A program made the position numbers and the translations under genes. Shown piece by piece: positions 25,912-35,615 of a DNA stretch of 64,000 nt (position 1 is its first letter; each line of letters starts with the position of its first letter). The DNA lies in NCBI GenBank assembly GCA_036489565.1, contig DASXFN010000056.1, positions 1 to 64,000 of the forward strand, read 5' to 3'. Under the pieces are notes generated by a model. That model was not told the origin of the DNA and ran no database searches. It saw nothing but the letters and a program-made list of their open reading frames with translations. The DNA is from JAICKN01 sp036489565. Lineage in GTDB: Bacteria > Acidobacteriota > Terriglobia > Terriglobales > Acidobacteriaceae.

Positions 25912-26628
25912 TCATGTCGAGATTAAGGCGACGCAGGAATCTATGCACAAGTCCGGAGAATAAGCCTGCAACTCGCTTAGCGAAAAAATTCCGGTGCTTA
26001 CGGCAATGATGGGCGCATTGGCGGCCTTCGCCGCTTTGATGTCCTCGGGTGTATCTCCTATAAAACAGACTGTAGCGTGCGTGCCCAGTCTTGCCTTGGC
26101 CTCCCGCACCGCAGAGCAAAAAATATCGCTCCGCATCTCAGTGCGGTCGCTATAGCAGCCAAAACTGAAAAACTCGCGCAATCCCGCCGCCGCGATTTTT
26201 TGCCAGCCGACGCTTTCCAGATTTCCTGACGCCACTCCCAGTAGTTTGCCGGAATCCTGAAGAGCGGCCAACACTTCGGGGACCCCGGGGCAGACCTCGG
26301 CTACAATCTCATCTCTGTGATCTGACACTTCACGGCAGATCACTTCCAGTGCAGGCGCGAGTTTTTCTTCAAACGCGACGTCTGCAATGCCGGCCCGCAG
26401 CAGCGCAGCACGTAAAATGCCGAGGTCGGTTTTGCCGTGGTAAGCGATGCCCTCGATGGTTGTATCTACGCCGTAAACTTCCAGCATGGCCTGGTTCAAG
26501 GCGTTCCAGTGAACGAAATCTCGTGTGACCAGCAGAGTGCCGTCAATATCGAATAGGTACGCATCCGCATTCTGCCAGCGGAAAGCGCCCGGCGTCGGCG
26601 GCTGAAGCTGGTTGGATGTCAGGTTCAT
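25912..26628 (-). CDS. HAD-superfamily phosphatase (phosphoglycolate-phosphatase-like)
   Basis: A 238-residue haloacid-dehalogenase-fold hydrolase. Motif I is FDIDGTLL with nucleophile Asp27 and Asp29, motif II is in GVASGN, and the final acidic pair is in FIGDTPEDIKAAKAA. The cap is a helical C1 type between motifs I and II. The substrate is probably a small phosphate ester such as phosphoglycolate, but this cannot be fixed from sequence. About 20 residues precede the core and lack secondary-structure character. It starts five bases after the ymdB stop, so the two are co-transcribed, with the Nudix gene next. Confidence 0.88.
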   Translation of the reverse strand: MNLTSNQLQPPTPGAFRWQNADAYLFDIDGTLLVTRDFVHWNALNQAMLEVYGVDTTIEGIAYHGKTDLGILRAALLRAGIADVAFEEKLAPALEVICREVSDHRDEIVAEVCPGVPEVLAALQDSGKLLGVASGNLESVGWQKIAAAGLREFFSFGCYSDRTEMRSDIFCSAVREAKARLGTHATVCFIGDTPEDIKAAKAANAPIIAVSTGIFSLSELQAYSPDLCIDSCVALIST

Positions 26629-26633
26629 CGCGC

Positions 26634-27425
26634 CTATTTCACCATGATTCTTTCAATACTTTTCGCGCGGCCCGTGGATTCGTCGCAATCCACCAGCACG
26701 GCGCAAAGGCGAACATCTCCGATGGCTGCTTCAAAGCGGACCGGCATGTTATTCAGGAACCGTCCAATAACCAACTCTTTTTTTACTCCAATCACGCTGT
26801 CGTAAGGCCCGGTCATGCCGACATCCGTAATGTAAGCCGTACCCTTCGGAAGCACGCGCTCGTCGGCGGTGGGAATGTGGGTGTGCGTGCCGACCAGCGC
26901 GGTGACGCGTCCATCCAAATACCAGCCGAGAGATACTTTTTCCGACGTGGCTTCAGCGTGAACATCCACAAAAATTACTTTGGCTTTAATCTCCGCGAGC
27001 AGCTTATCGGCAACACGAAAAGGATCATCATTCGAGGCCATGAAAACGCGGCCCTGCAAATTGATGACCGCGTAGGGCACTCCGTTTTTCTGTCCCTCAT
27101 AAAATCCCCAGCCAGGCAGACCGGCGGCGTAGTTCGCCGGACGCAGGACTTTACGGGCTGGGCTATGCGGATTGCCGCTGGCCATCTCGTAATAATCCAC
27201 TATTTCGCGCTTGTCCCAAATGTGGTTGCCCGTGGTAAGTACATCAATTCCCAATTCGAACAGTTCTTCGGCAAGGGCGGCGGTAATCCCAAATCCGGCT
27301 GCGGAGTTTTCTCCGTTGGCTAAAACTAAATCCACCGAATGCTCGCGCACCAATTCCGCCAGGCGTTCCCGCACAATGGTCCTGCCCGGCTTGCCGAAAA
27401 TGTCACCAATAAAGAGAATTCGCAT
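26634..27425 (-). CDS. ymdB: YmdB-family metallophosphoesterase
   Basis: A 263-residue calcineurin-like phosphoesterase of the TIGR00282/YmdB type. In Bacillus, YmdB affects biofilm and motility decisions and hydrolyses 2',3'-cyclic nucleotides. Metal-binding motifs are all present: GDIFGKPG at the N-terminus, ANGENSAAGFG, TTGNHIWD, VDVHAEATSEK, and GTHTHIPTAD. Length is standard. It heads a minus-strand group with the HAD phosphatase and Nudix hydrolase, an association of small phosphoester-cleaving enzymes. The start has only a weak ribosome site, but MRILFIGD is the family N-terminus. Confidence 0.93.
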   Translation of the reverse strand: MRILFIGDIFGKPGRTIVRERLAELVREHSVDLVLANGENSAAGFGITAALAEELFELGIDVLTTGNHIWDKREIVDYYEMASGNPHSPARKVLRPANYAAGLPGWGFYEGQKNGVPYAVINLQGRVFMASNDDPFRVADKLLAEIKAKVIFVDVHAEATSEKVSLGWYLDGRVTALVGTHTHIPTADERVLPKGTAYITDVGMTGPYDSVIGVKKELVIGRFLNNMPVRFEAAIGDVRLCAVLVDCDESTGRAKSIERIMVK

Positions 27426-27482
27426 ATGGAATCTTCGATACTAACATGTGATTTTTGCTAGCTTGCGGTATGGCGCGAATGC

Positions 27483-29024
27483 TCAGTGGATTTCCGCGGT
27501 CTTGAGGAAATCGTAACTTCCCGCAGGATCAAGCGTGAGGTTCGTGACTCGTTTGGATGCAACTAAAACGTTATCGAGGTACCACAAATTGATGTAAGGC
27601 TCTTGTTGCGCGAGGATTTCTTGCAGCTCTGCGTAAGTCTGTTTACGCTTGTTCTGGTCGAGTTCCTGACGCCCTTCGGCGATTAATTCATCCACCCTGG
27701 CGTTTGCAAAGTGGCCGCGATTTACGCCGTGCGGAGGAAATCTTTGAGAATCGAAAACGTATTCAAAAATATCCGGATCTTCATTTCCTCCCACCCAGCG
27801 CAGAGAGTAAAACTGAAATTCTCCATGAGTGACGTCGGAAAAAAAGGTGGCAAATTCAAAGCTGCGAATATCTAAAACGATACCCACTGCGTGTAACTGC
27901 TGCTGCAACACAGCCGCAAGTAATCGGCCTGTTTCTTCCGTCGCCGTCTTCATGATGATGTGAAATCGCACGCCGTTCACAGCCGGATAGCCCGCTGCAT
28001 CAAGCAATTGGCGCGCGCATTCGGGATCATAGTTGTACTTCTGAACTTGATCGTTGTAGGCCCAGCTTTCCGGCGGCAATACGCTGGCCGCTGGCCGCGC
28101 ATATTCGCGCCATAAATAACGGATCATTGGACCGCGATCAATGGCATATGCGATGGCCTGGCGGACGCGCACATCTTTCAAGATCGGATCGCTCAAATTG
28201 AAGGCCAGATACTGAAGTTCCGTGCCTGGAGCGCGTAGCACCTGCAATGTTGTTTGCTTCTGGAGAGCAAGGACGGTATCCATGGCAAAGGCGTTGATGC
28301 CAACGTCTGCACTGCCTTTGCGAAGCTCAAGAGCACGCGTGGTAGGGTCCGGCACAACCGCAAAGCGAACGCGTTGAATCTTCGGTTCTGCCCCCCAGTA
28401 ATGATCGTTGCGTTCAATGACGACATCCTGGTCCTGGTGCGCGCGGACAAAGCGAAAAGGCCCTGAACCAATGGGATGAGCGGTCATTTCACTTCCGCTG
28501 CCGTAAGGAACAATCCCAATGGCCCCGTCGGAAAGGTTCCACAGCAAAGCGGCAAACGGCTCTTTGAGATGAAAAATCACTGTGTAGTCATCGGGCGCGT
28601 CAATATGGTCCACGTACTTGTACACGTCGGACTTCGTGCTGATTATTTTGTGCTGCATGAGGGAGTCGAAAGTCCACTTCACGTCGCGGGAGGTGAGTGG
28701 CTTACCATCATGAAAGTGAACACCGTGATGAAGATGAAAGATGTAAGTAAGCGGATCGGGTATCTCCCAGTTCTCGGCTAATGCTGGCTTCATGTTCAAA
28801 TGCTCATCGCGGTCGAGCAGGTCGTCGAAGATCAGCGAATCAATGCGCTCCGATTGAGCATCGATTCCCACGCGTGGATCAAGATTGGTAGGGCTGCTCT
28901 CAATAATCATCACCAGAGTGTTGGGGTCGGGCGCGTGAGAGCAGGAGAGCGACGCCAAAAGCAAAATGCTAGTTGCGGCAAAAAGTATTAGACGGAGCTT
29001 TTTCCGGGAGAATGCCTTAAGCAT
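27483..29024 (-). CDS. Peptide-type ABC transporter substrate-binding lipoprotein
   Basis: A 513-residue SBP family 5 (DppA/OppA/MppA-like) lipoprotein. The lipobox is LASLSC (Cys28). The family start LVMIIESSPTNLDPRVG follows, then EHLNMKPALAENWE, DGKPLTSRDVKWTFDSL, and VRQAIAYAIDR. I start at the ATG at 29024, because it opens a proper lipoprotein signal; an upstream in-frame start adds 32 residues without signal character. The ATG overlaps the anmK stop by 8 bases, so translation is coupled. No permease or ATPase genes adjoin. Beside nagZ and anmK, the natural cargo may be cell-wall peptides, as for MppA; this is inference. Confidence 0.9.
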   Translation of the reverse strand: MLKAFSRKKLRLILFAATSILLLASLSCSHAPDPNTLVMIIESSPTNLDPRVGIDAQSERIDSLIFDDLLDRDEHLNMKPALAENWEIPDPLTYIFHLHHGVHFHDGKPLTSRDVKWTFDSLMQHKIISTKSDVYKYVDHIDAPDDYTVIFHLKEPFAALLWNLSDGAIGIVPYGSGSEMTAHPIGSGPFRFVRAHQDQDVVIERNDHYWGAEPKIQRVRFAVVPDPTTRALELRKGSADVGINAFAMDTVLALQKQTTLQVLRAPGTELQYLAFNLSDPILKDVRVRQAIAYAIDRGPMIRYLWREYARPAASVLPPESWAYNDQVQKYNYDPECARQLLDAAGYPAVNGVRFHIIMKTATEETGRLLAAVLQQQLHAVGIVLDIRSFEFATFFSDVTHGEFQFYSLRWVGGNEDPDIFEYVFDSQRFPPHGVNRGHFANARVDELIAEGRQELDQNKRKQTYAELQEILAQQEPYINLWYLDNVLVASKRVTNLTLDPAGSYDFLKTAEIH

Positions 29025-30159
29025 AGGAAACCTTGCCGAGAATTGCCGGCTTGCGCGCCCCCGTGGCTGAAGGAATATTGGAAGGCCGGCGATGCCAGGT
29101 TTCGTATGCCAATACAGCAAATGCTGCTGCCTCCTTGGCTTCAGAGGGAATTCCGAATTCGTCGGAGAAGCGTAACTTTAGCCCCAGCGGCGAAAGTTCA
29201 TTGGCAAGCGCAGCCATGAGCGTTGGATTCTTCGTTCCTCCTCCCGAGACCACAAATTCTGAAAACTTTCCTCGCGGAAGAACGAACCGTTGCACGGCAT
29301 AGGCAATCGAACGAGCCGTAAGGGCCGTTGCGCTGGCCACGATGTCAGAGGCGTGTGCGGCGCGTCTATGACAGCGGATAAACTCCCGTGTGAACTCCCG
29401 GCCAAACTCTTCACGACCAGCGGTCTTGGGAGGTCTTGCCGAGAAAAACGGTGACTTCAAGATGGCAGAGATCACCTTATCGGACGGAATTCCCGAGGCC
29501 GCAATCTTGCCATCTCGATCAAACGGTTGATGAAACAACTGCTCCATGGCTGCGTCAATCACCATGTTGCCGGGGCCAGTATCGAAGGCAAATACTTTTT
29601 GCGGAGTCGCGCTCGCTGGAATGGCGGTCAGGTTGGCGATGCCCCCGATGTTTTGCACGATGCGCCCAACGCGCTTGTCGCGATAGAGAAGGTAGTCGAG
29701 AAAAGGAACCAGCGGCGCGCCCTTTCCGCTCACAGCCATGTCCGCCGGACGAAAATCCGAAACGACTGGAATGCCTAGGCGCGCCGCCAAAACGGCACCT
29801 TCTCCGATTTGCCAAGTTACGGCAACTTTTCTTCCAAGAAACTTCGCGACCTCTCCCTGGTGATAGATGGTTTGGCCGTGGCATCCGGCAAGTTTGGCCT
29901 TGATGCGAAATTTCTTCTGGGTTTTCACCACTGCCTCCGCGTACAACTCAGCCAGAACAAAGTGAAGGCGGGACAAATCAGCTACAGCGGCACGGGGAGC
30001 GTTCATGGTCTCCAGAACAGCGCGGCGTACTTGTTGTGGATAAGGATATTCCGCATGGCCCAGGAGGGTGATCCCGTGTCTGCTGGATCCGGTGATCCGC
30101 ATCAGCGCGACATTAATTCCATCCGCTGAAGTTCCGCTCATGATTCCCGCGACAATCAT
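29017..30159 (-). CDS. anmK: Anhydro-N-acetylmuramic acid kinase
   Basis: AnmK opens and phosphorylates 1,6-anhydro-N-acetylmuramic acid to N-acetylmuramic acid 6-phosphate in cell-wall recycling. The 380-residue protein has the ASKHA-fold signature GIMSGTSADGI at the N-terminus, GCHGQTIYHQ, NIGGIANLT, FDTGPGNMVID and VSGGGTKN, in family order. It lies between nagZ (75 bases upstream) and the peptide-binding lipoprotein, whose start overlaps its stop. The next recycling step (MurQ etherase) is not in the window. Confidence 0.95.
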   Translation of the reverse strand: MIVAGIMSGTSADGINVALMRITGSSRHGITLLGHAEYPYPQQVRRAVLETMNAPRAAVADLSRLHFVLAELYAEAVVKTQKKFRIKAKLAGCHGQTIYHQGEVAKFLGRKVAVTWQIGEGAVLAARLGIPVVSDFRPADMAVSGKGAPLVPFLDYLLYRDKRVGRIVQNIGGIANLTAIPASATPQKVFAFDTGPGNMVIDAAMEQLFHQPFDRDGKIAASGIPSDKVISAILKSPFFSARPPKTAGREEFGREFTREFIRCHRRAAHASDIVASATALTARSIAYAVQRFVLPRGKFSEFVVSGGGTKNPTLMAALANELSPLGLKLRFSDEFGIPSEAKEAAAFAVLAYETWHRRPSNIPSATGARKPAILGKVSYA

Positions 30160-30233
30160 AACTTTTGTGGGAGACGACTACATCACTATGCCGGATGGAA
30201 GTATTCACGCGGAAGTTCTCTTCTGGATGCGCC

Positions 30234-31382
30234 TTAAGAGGACACTGTTTCGGCGGCTGTTCCGCCTTTCAATTTTTTCAGCCGGACCTGTTCGACAAAC
30301 TCCACCAATTGATGCGATAGTTTCTCGATCTTCTCCGCGCTGGGGGCGGGAACTCTTCGCTTTAGTTCAACGGATTTTTTCTTGAAGGCCCGGATTCTGG
30401 CTGCTGACTCCGCCACTCGCCGCGCAAAGCGCCTATCGCGCGCGACTTCTTTAATAAGCGCCTCATACGCCCGTTCCACAAACTCGCGTTGCCTGCAGAT
30501 CAGGCAAAGATCGCCGCCCGCGCGAATATGCTCAATAGCCGCCTGTTCAATGGGTGCCGCCGCCAGCACGCCTCCCATCTCCAGGTCGTCTGAGACAATC
30601 AACCCGCGGTAGCCAATTTTCTTGCGCAAAACTTCGGTGATCCACTTCCGGGAGAGCGAAGCGGGCCTACCGTCGCTGGTAACGCCAGAATAAGTGGCAT
30701 GGCCCACAAGCACAATGGGGAACTCTTTTCGCATGGCACGGTAAGGATACAAATCTTCCTGCCACAGTTGTTTCCACGATCTCATCACTTCTGGCAGCGT
30801 ATGATGAGTATCGAGATTCGCCCCACCCAATCCCGGGAAATGCTTGCCCGCTCCTAGAACCCCAGCGGAAAGTAAACCTGCCAGAAACTCTCGCGCATAG
30901 ATTACGGCTTGTTTGGGATCCGATGAAACGGCCCGCGAGCTCATCACCGTACGCGAAGCTTCAAGCGCCAGATCCACGACGGGAGCAAAGTCGGTGTTGA
31001 AGCCCAGAGCGCGGCAGCACGTGCCAATGATTTTGCCATGCTTGCGAAACAGCTTACGATCGCCGCTCGCGAAAACATCAGCCGCCGAAGGCGAAGGTCT
31101 AATTACGTTACGAAAACGGTCCACTCTTCCGCCTTCCATATCCACGCAAGTGAACATAGGAGTGGAAACCTGCCGCCGGCAATCCTGAAGAAGTTTGTGA
31201 GTTTGCGCGGGATTGAGAATATTGCGCGCGAAAAAAATTACTCCGGAAGGCTGAATTGTTTGCAATAAAGAGGCAAGGGAAGGCGACAATTCCGCTTCTT
31301 CAAAGCCTACGATTAGCAATTGCCCAATATCGTTCTGAATTTGTTTTGTGGTAGCCACTCTTGCTCTCGGCGCGTTCTTCAA
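30234..31382 (-). CDS. nagZ: Beta-N-acetylhexosaminidase (GH3, NagZ type)
   Basis: NagZ removes N-acetylglucosamine from anhydromuropeptides in the cytoplasm. The 382-residue GH3 protein has GVIFFARNI, CVDMEGGRVDRF, the catalytic loop KHFPGLGGANLDTHHTLP with its acid-base Asp-His pair, and the nucleophile Asp in VSDDLEMGG. There is no signal peptide, as expected. The start codon is TTG at 31380-31382, whose last two bases overlap the mutS stop (TTGA). A GTG eight codons later is a possible alternative. A basic C-terminal tail of ~70 residues extends the domain. It is the second gene of the mutS-nagZ-anmK-SBP operon. Confidence 0.93.
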   Translation of the reverse strand: MKNAPRARVATTKQIQNDIGQLLIVGFEEAELSPSLASLLQTIQPSGVIFFARNILNPAQTHKLLQDCRRQVSTPMFTCVDMEGGRVDRFRNVIRPSPSAADVFASGDRKLFRKHGKIIGTCCRALGFNTDFAPVVDLALEASRTVMSSRAVSSDPKQAVIYAREFLAGLLSAGVLGAGKHFPGLGGANLDTHHTLPEVMRSWKQLWQEDLYPYRAMRKEFPIVLVGHATYSGVTSDGRPASLSRKWITEVLRKKIGYRGLIVSDDLEMGGVLAAAPIEQAAIEHIRAGGDLCLICRQREFVERAYEALIKEVARDRRFARRVAESAARIRAFKKKSVELKRRVPAPSAEKIEKLSHQLVEFVEQVRLKKLKGGTAAETVSS

Positions 31383-34003
31383 ATCTGCTTCTTCAGTTCC
31401 GCCAACAAGTTTAACGCCTCAAGCGGGGTGAGCGAGTTGAGGTCCACTTCACGCAGGCGATCCAGCACCGGCTGCGTGAGCGGAGTAAAGATTGTCAGTT
31501 GCGCGGGCGGATGCGGTCGGGATTCGTCACTTACCAGATGATTGCTTAACTGGCGCTCTGCCGTCTCGTGTTCGGCAAGCACTTCTCTCGCTCGCGCGAT
31601 TACTTCGCTTGGTAGTCCCGCGAGCTTGGCCACTTCAATTCCATAGCTGCGATCGGCCGCGCCTGCTTCGACTTTCCGCAAAAATACAATTCCGCCGCCG
31701 GTTTCTTTTACAGAAACGTGATAATTCTTTACGCCAGAAAGTTGCTCTGCCAGCTCGGTCAATTCAAAGTAATGTGTCGCAAATAACGTCTTCGCATGGG
31801 TTCGCGCGTGCAGATACTCGACTGCAGCCCAGGCAATGGCCAGCCCATCGTAGGTCGCCGTGCCGCGCCCAACTTCATCCAAAAGCACAAGCGATCGCGG
31901 AGTGGCCGTGTGTAGAATGGCGGCGGTCTCTGTCATCTCCACCATAAAGGTGGACCGGCCGCGGGCCAGGTTGTCGCTCGCTCCGATCCGCGTGAAAATC
32001 CGATCCATGATTCCCAGGCGCGCGGATTTCGCAGGAACGTAACATCCCATCTGAGCCAGAATCACAATCAATGCCGTCTGTCGCAAGTATGTGGATTTGC
32101 CGCCCATATTTGGGCCCGTCAATACCAGGACTGTGTGAGTGGTGGAATTCAAATACAAATCGTTAGGCACGAAGCGGTCATTGCCGGCACCTAGTTGCTC
32201 GATCACCGGATGCCTTCCTTCAACAATCTCAAGATCGCTGGAGTCATCCAATTTCGGACGGCAATAATTTCTGAGCGTCGCAATATGCGCGAATGACGTC
32301 AGTACGTCCACTTCCGCGAGAACAAGCGCGGTCTGCCGGATCCTTCGCGCCTCGCCCGCAATCGCCGACCGCAAATCGGCGAACAGTCGCCGCTCGATTT
32401 CAACAATCTTCTCCTGCGCGTCCAGAATTTTCGACTCGTATTCTTTTAGTTCCGGCGTTGTAAATCGCTCGGCGTTTACCAGCGTTTGTTTTCGTTCGTA
32501 GTCAGTGGGTGCAAGGTGCAGGTTAACCTTGGAAATTTCGATGTAGTAGCCAAATATGGAATTGAATTTTACCTTGAGCGATGAGATCCCGGTCCGCTGC
32601 CGCTCCCGCTGTTCGATCAGCGCCAAATACTGTTTGCTGTTGCGGCTCAGGTCCCGCAGCGCGTCCAATTCCTGATCAATTCCAGCAGCGATGACCCCAC
32701 CGTCGTTCAAAGAGATCGGCGGCTCTGGGACAATGGTCCTCTCGATGCGGTTTCGCAAATCGGAGAGCTCATCCATTGCTCCGGATAGCCCGCGCAGTTT
32801 ATCCGCAGAAAATTTGCTGGCGGCAGCGCGTACCGCTGGAATGCGCGCAAGGGAAGCGGCCAGCGCCAGCACATCGCGAGCGTTCGCAGTTTCCAGCGTG
32901 ACGCGGCTCAACAGACGCTCCAGGTCAAGAATTCCGTCCAGTCCGCGGCGTACATCTTCGCGAATGACCGTCTCTTTGATCAGCGCTTCGACCGCGTACA
33001 AACGTAGATTGATCTCGGCGATCTCAATGGAGGGCCGTAACATCCATGCCCTTAAAAATCGCTTTCCCATGGGTGTGCAGGTTGCGTCAATCGAGCGGAA
33101 CAACGTTACCCCGGCATCATTCCCCGCGAAGAGAGGTTCGATCAGCTCAAGATTTCGCACCGTGACGGCATCGAGCACCAGGCAGTTTTGCCGCTCGTAA
33201 AAGCCAACGCGGTCTACATGGTCCAGCTTGCCACGCTGAGTGGAGCGCACGTAATAAAGAATGGCTCCAGCGGCGGCGGCGGCCGCGGGCTTCCCCGAGA
33301 GTCCAAATCCTTCCAGCGAAAGCACCCCGAACTGGTTCTCTAAAAGCGGAATGGCGTGATCCGGAGAAAAAATCCAATCGTCGAGCGGAGTAGAGGCGAA
33401 TCCGCTTCCAGTATGGATTTGCAGGTTGTAAATGTCACTGTTGCGCGCGTCAAATAGCGGCGCTGAAGACCCATATAATATTTCTTTTGGGCGCAATTGC
33501 TGAAGTTCTTCTTGAACCCTACGTGCCGCATCCGTGCCATGAAATTCGGTGGCGCGAAATTCTCCGGTGGAAAGATCCAATGCGGCGAAACCTACCCGGT
33601 CTTCTACCTGGGCAACGGCGGCCAGAAAGTTATTTTCTTCCGAGTTCAAGGATGAATCGGCGGCGGTTCCCGGCGTCATAACTCGCGTTACTTCGCGCCG
33701 CACAAGTTTTTTTGCCGCGCTGGGAAGTTCCATCTGCTCACAAATGGCGACCTTGAAGCCTTTGCGGATAAGTTTAGAAATGTAATTTTCCGCGGCGTGG
33801 TGAGGAACACCGCACATGGGGATGGCAATTCCTTTTTCTTTATTGCGTGAGGTAAGCGTGATTTGTAACTCGCGTGAGGCAACTACCGCGTCGTCAAAGA
33901 ACAGTTCATAGAAATCGCCCAGTCGAAAAAAAAGCAGGGCAGTAGGATGGTCTTTTTTGATTGCGGTGTATTGCCGCATCAACGGCGTGGAGGGCTCAGT
34001 CAT
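31379..34003 (-). CDS. mutS: DNA mismatch repair protein MutS
   Basis: MutS recognises mismatches and starts repair. The 874-residue protein has the mismatch-contact motif in the form FFRLGDFYELFFDDA (normally F-Y-E motif with Phe-x-Glu), the connector and clamp domains, and the ATPase with Walker A GPNMGGKST near residue 630, LVLLDEVGRGT and the HYFELTELA stretch. It keeps the C-terminal helix. Length is typical of MutS1. The ATG has weak ribosome-site support, but a promoter with an extended -10 lies just upstream. Its stop overlaps the TTG of nagZ, tying repair to cell-wall recycling genes in one transcript. Confidence 0.96.
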   Translation of the reverse strand: MTEPSTPLMRQYTAIKKDHPTALLFFRLGDFYELFFDDAVVASRELQITLTSRNKEKGIAIPMCGVPHHAAENYISKLIRKGFKVAICEQMELPSAAKKLVRREVTRVMTPGTAADSSLNSEENNFLAAVAQVEDRVGFAALDLSTGEFRATEFHGTDAARRVQEELQQLRPKEILYGSSAPLFDARNSDIYNLQIHTGSGFASTPLDDWIFSPDHAIPLLENQFGVLSLEGFGLSGKPAAAAAAGAILYYVRSTQRGKLDHVDRVGFYERQNCLVLDAVTVRNLELIEPLFAGNDAGVTLFRSIDATCTPMGKRFLRAWMLRPSIEIAEINLRLYAVEALIKETVIREDVRRGLDGILDLERLLSRVTLETANARDVLALAASLARIPAVRAAASKFSADKLRGLSGAMDELSDLRNRIERTIVPEPPISLNDGGVIAAGIDQELDALRDLSRNSKQYLALIEQRERQRTGISSLKVKFNSIFGYYIEISKVNLHLAPTDYERKQTLVNAERFTTPELKEYESKILDAQEKIVEIERRLFADLRSAIAGEARRIRQTALVLAEVDVLTSFAHIATLRNYCRPKLDDSSDLEIVEGRHPVIEQLGAGNDRFVPNDLYLNSTTHTVLVLTGPNMGGKSTYLRQTALIVILAQMGCYVPAKSARLGIMDRIFTRIGASDNLARGRSTFMVEMTETAAILHTATPRSLVLLDEVGRGTATYDGLAIAWAAVEYLHARTHAKTLFATHYFELTELAEQLSGVKNYHVSVKETGGGIVFLRKVEAGAADRSYGIEVAKLAGLPSEVIARAREVLAEHETAERQLSNHLVSDESRPHPPAQLTIFTPLTQPVLDRLREVDLNSLTPLEALNLLAELKKQI

Positions 34004-34031
34004 CTCGGCTTTGGGCGGGGCTGGTGCGCGG

Positions 34032-34040
34032 ATTATAACA
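34032..34040 (-). promoter_or_regulatory. Extended -10 promoter of the mutS operon
   Basis: The minus strand reads TGTTATAAT, an exact -10 hexamer with the TGn extension. No good -35 is seen. The predicted transcription start is near 34025, about 22 bases before the mutS ATG. Confidence 0.55.
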
Positions 34041-34077
34041 AAGAGGGAGAGCAGCCCGTACAGTGGCGCAATTACAA

Positions 34078-35523
34078 CTATTTCGCCTTCACTTCCTCCC
34101 GCTTGGCCGCCGCGTCCAGTGGACGCATCGGTTCGGTCATCCGTACCGGGTCGAGAATGTCGTTGATTTCCTTTTCGCTCAGCAGCTTCTTTTCCCGCGC
34201 GATTTCGATGATAGAGCGTCCGGTTGCCACGGCCTCTTTTGCAATCTCAGCGGCCTTCGCATAGCCAATATACGGGTTCAGTGCGGTGGCCAATGAAACT
34301 GTTGCCTGCACATAGAAATTGCAACGGTTCTTGTTCGCCGTGAGACCGCTGATGCAGCGATCGGTAAATTGCCGCAGCATGTTGGTCAGAATGGTGATGG
34401 ACTGCATTACGCTGTAGGCCATCGTCGGCATCATGACGTTGAGTTCAAGCTGCCCAGCCTGCGCGGCCAGCGCAACCGCCACGTCGTTGCCGATCACCTG
34501 GAACGACACCATGGCTGCTAGTTCCGGCATGACTGGATTGATCTTCCCAGGCATGATCGAAGAGCCCGGCTGCAAGGCCGGCAGGTTGATTTCCGCGAAG
34601 CCGGTGTTCGGCCCGGAAGAGAGCAGTCGCAGGTCGTTCGAAATGCGGATCACTTCCGAGGCAAGATTCCGCAGCGTGGAAGAGACACTCGCCATGGCGA
34701 AATTCGATTGCATTGCGTAGCGCATATCGTCCACGGGAACGAGCTTCTGTTTCGATATCCGCGCCAGTTCTGCAATGGCTTTCTCGCGATAATCCGGATG
34801 AGTATTGATGCCGGTACCTACCGCTGAACCGCCCAATCCCAGCTCGCGCAGCGATTCAGCTGCGGCGCGAATCGCATCCTTAGCGCGACGGACGGCACCC
34901 GCATAGGCGGCAAACTCCTGTCCCAGGCGCATGGGCACGGCGTCCTGCATGTGCGTGCGGCCCGACTTCAGAATGTCGTGAAATTCCTCTCCTTTGTTCT
35001 CAAGAGCGCTCACCAGCGAATCCAGCACCGGATAAAGTTTCTCCAGTTCCAGCAGGGTCGCCAAGCGCATTCCGGTCGGGAAAACGTCGTTGGTGGACTG
35101 CCCATAATTCACGTGGTCGTTGGGATGCACAATGGAATAATCGCCGAGCTTGCCCCCCAGAATTTCAACGGCGCGGTTGGCAATCACCTCATTGCTGTTC
35201 ATGTGGAAGCTGACGCCGGCACCGGCTTGAAAGACATCCACAACGAATTCTTTGTCCCACTTGCCTTCCTGAACCTCTTTCGCCGCTTGAATAATGGCAT
35301 TGACGCGCTTTTCATCCACCAGGCCTAGAGATTTGTTGGCCTCGGCCGCCGCCTGTTTGACCATACCGAAAGCGCGTATCAGCGTTGGGTGGGCGCGCAT
35401 ACCCGAAATCGGATAATTCTCGACGGCGCGCAGCGTCTGAATGCCGTAATACACATTGGCCGGGATTTCCTTGGTTCCGATGGAGTCTTTTTCGGTGCGA
35501 GTCGCGCTGCTGGAGGAAGTCAT
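34078..35523 (-). CDS. aspA: Aspartate ammonia-lyase
   Basis: Aspartase deaminates L-aspartate to fumarate and ammonia. The 481-residue protein belongs to the fumarase/aspartase superfamily. It has YYGIQTLRAVENYPI near the start, the FHMNSNEVIANRA stretch, SGRTHMQDAVPM, and the catalytic loop GSSIMPGKINPVMPE. The aspartase branch is favoured over fumarase by TLRAVENYPI and NPVMPE, although fumarase cannot be fully excluded. The ATG at 35523 is chosen because CAGGAG lies six bases upstream; an ATG-type start ten codons earlier has none. An extended -10 lies upstream and ypdA diverges. Confidence 0.88.
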   Translation of the reverse strand: MTSSSSATRTEKDSIGTKEIPANVYYGIQTLRAVENYPISGMRAHPTLIRAFGMVKQAAAEANKSLGLVDEKRVNAIIQAAKEVQEGKWDKEFVVDVFQAGAGVSFHMNSNEVIANRAVEILGGKLGDYSIVHPNDHVNYGQSTNDVFPTGMRLATLLELEKLYPVLDSLVSALENKGEEFHDILKSGRTHMQDAVPMRLGQEFAAYAGAVRRAKDAIRAAAESLRELGLGGSAVGTGINTHPDYREKAIAELARISKQKLVPVDDMRYAMQSNFAMASVSSTLRNLASEVIRISNDLRLLSSGPNTGFAEINLPALQPGSSIMPGKINPVMPELAAMVSFQVIGNDVAVALAAQAGQLELNVMMPTMAYSVMQSITILTNMLRQFTDRCISGLTANKNRCNFYVQATVSLATALNPYIGYAKAAEIAKEAVATGRSIIEIAREKKLLSEKEINDILDPVRMTEPMRPLDAAAKREEVKAK

Positions 35524-35577
35524 TTGGCTCCTGAAGTGACGTATCGAATGCAAAAATTGAATTGGGGAAAACTCAAA

Positions 35578-35586
35578 ATTATACCA
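35578..35586 (-). promoter_or_regulatory. Extended -10 promoter of aspA
   Basis: The minus strand reads TGGTATAAT: perfect -10 with TGn extension, about 55 bases before the aspA ATG. The -35 is poor. Confidence 0.5.
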
Positions 35587-35615
35587 AGCGCGCGGGCAGG
35601 CCGTTTCATTGCTGG

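Noticed and set aside
26616..27323. 235-residue rightward open frame
   Set aside because: Antisense to ymdB, which has all its metal-binding motifs.
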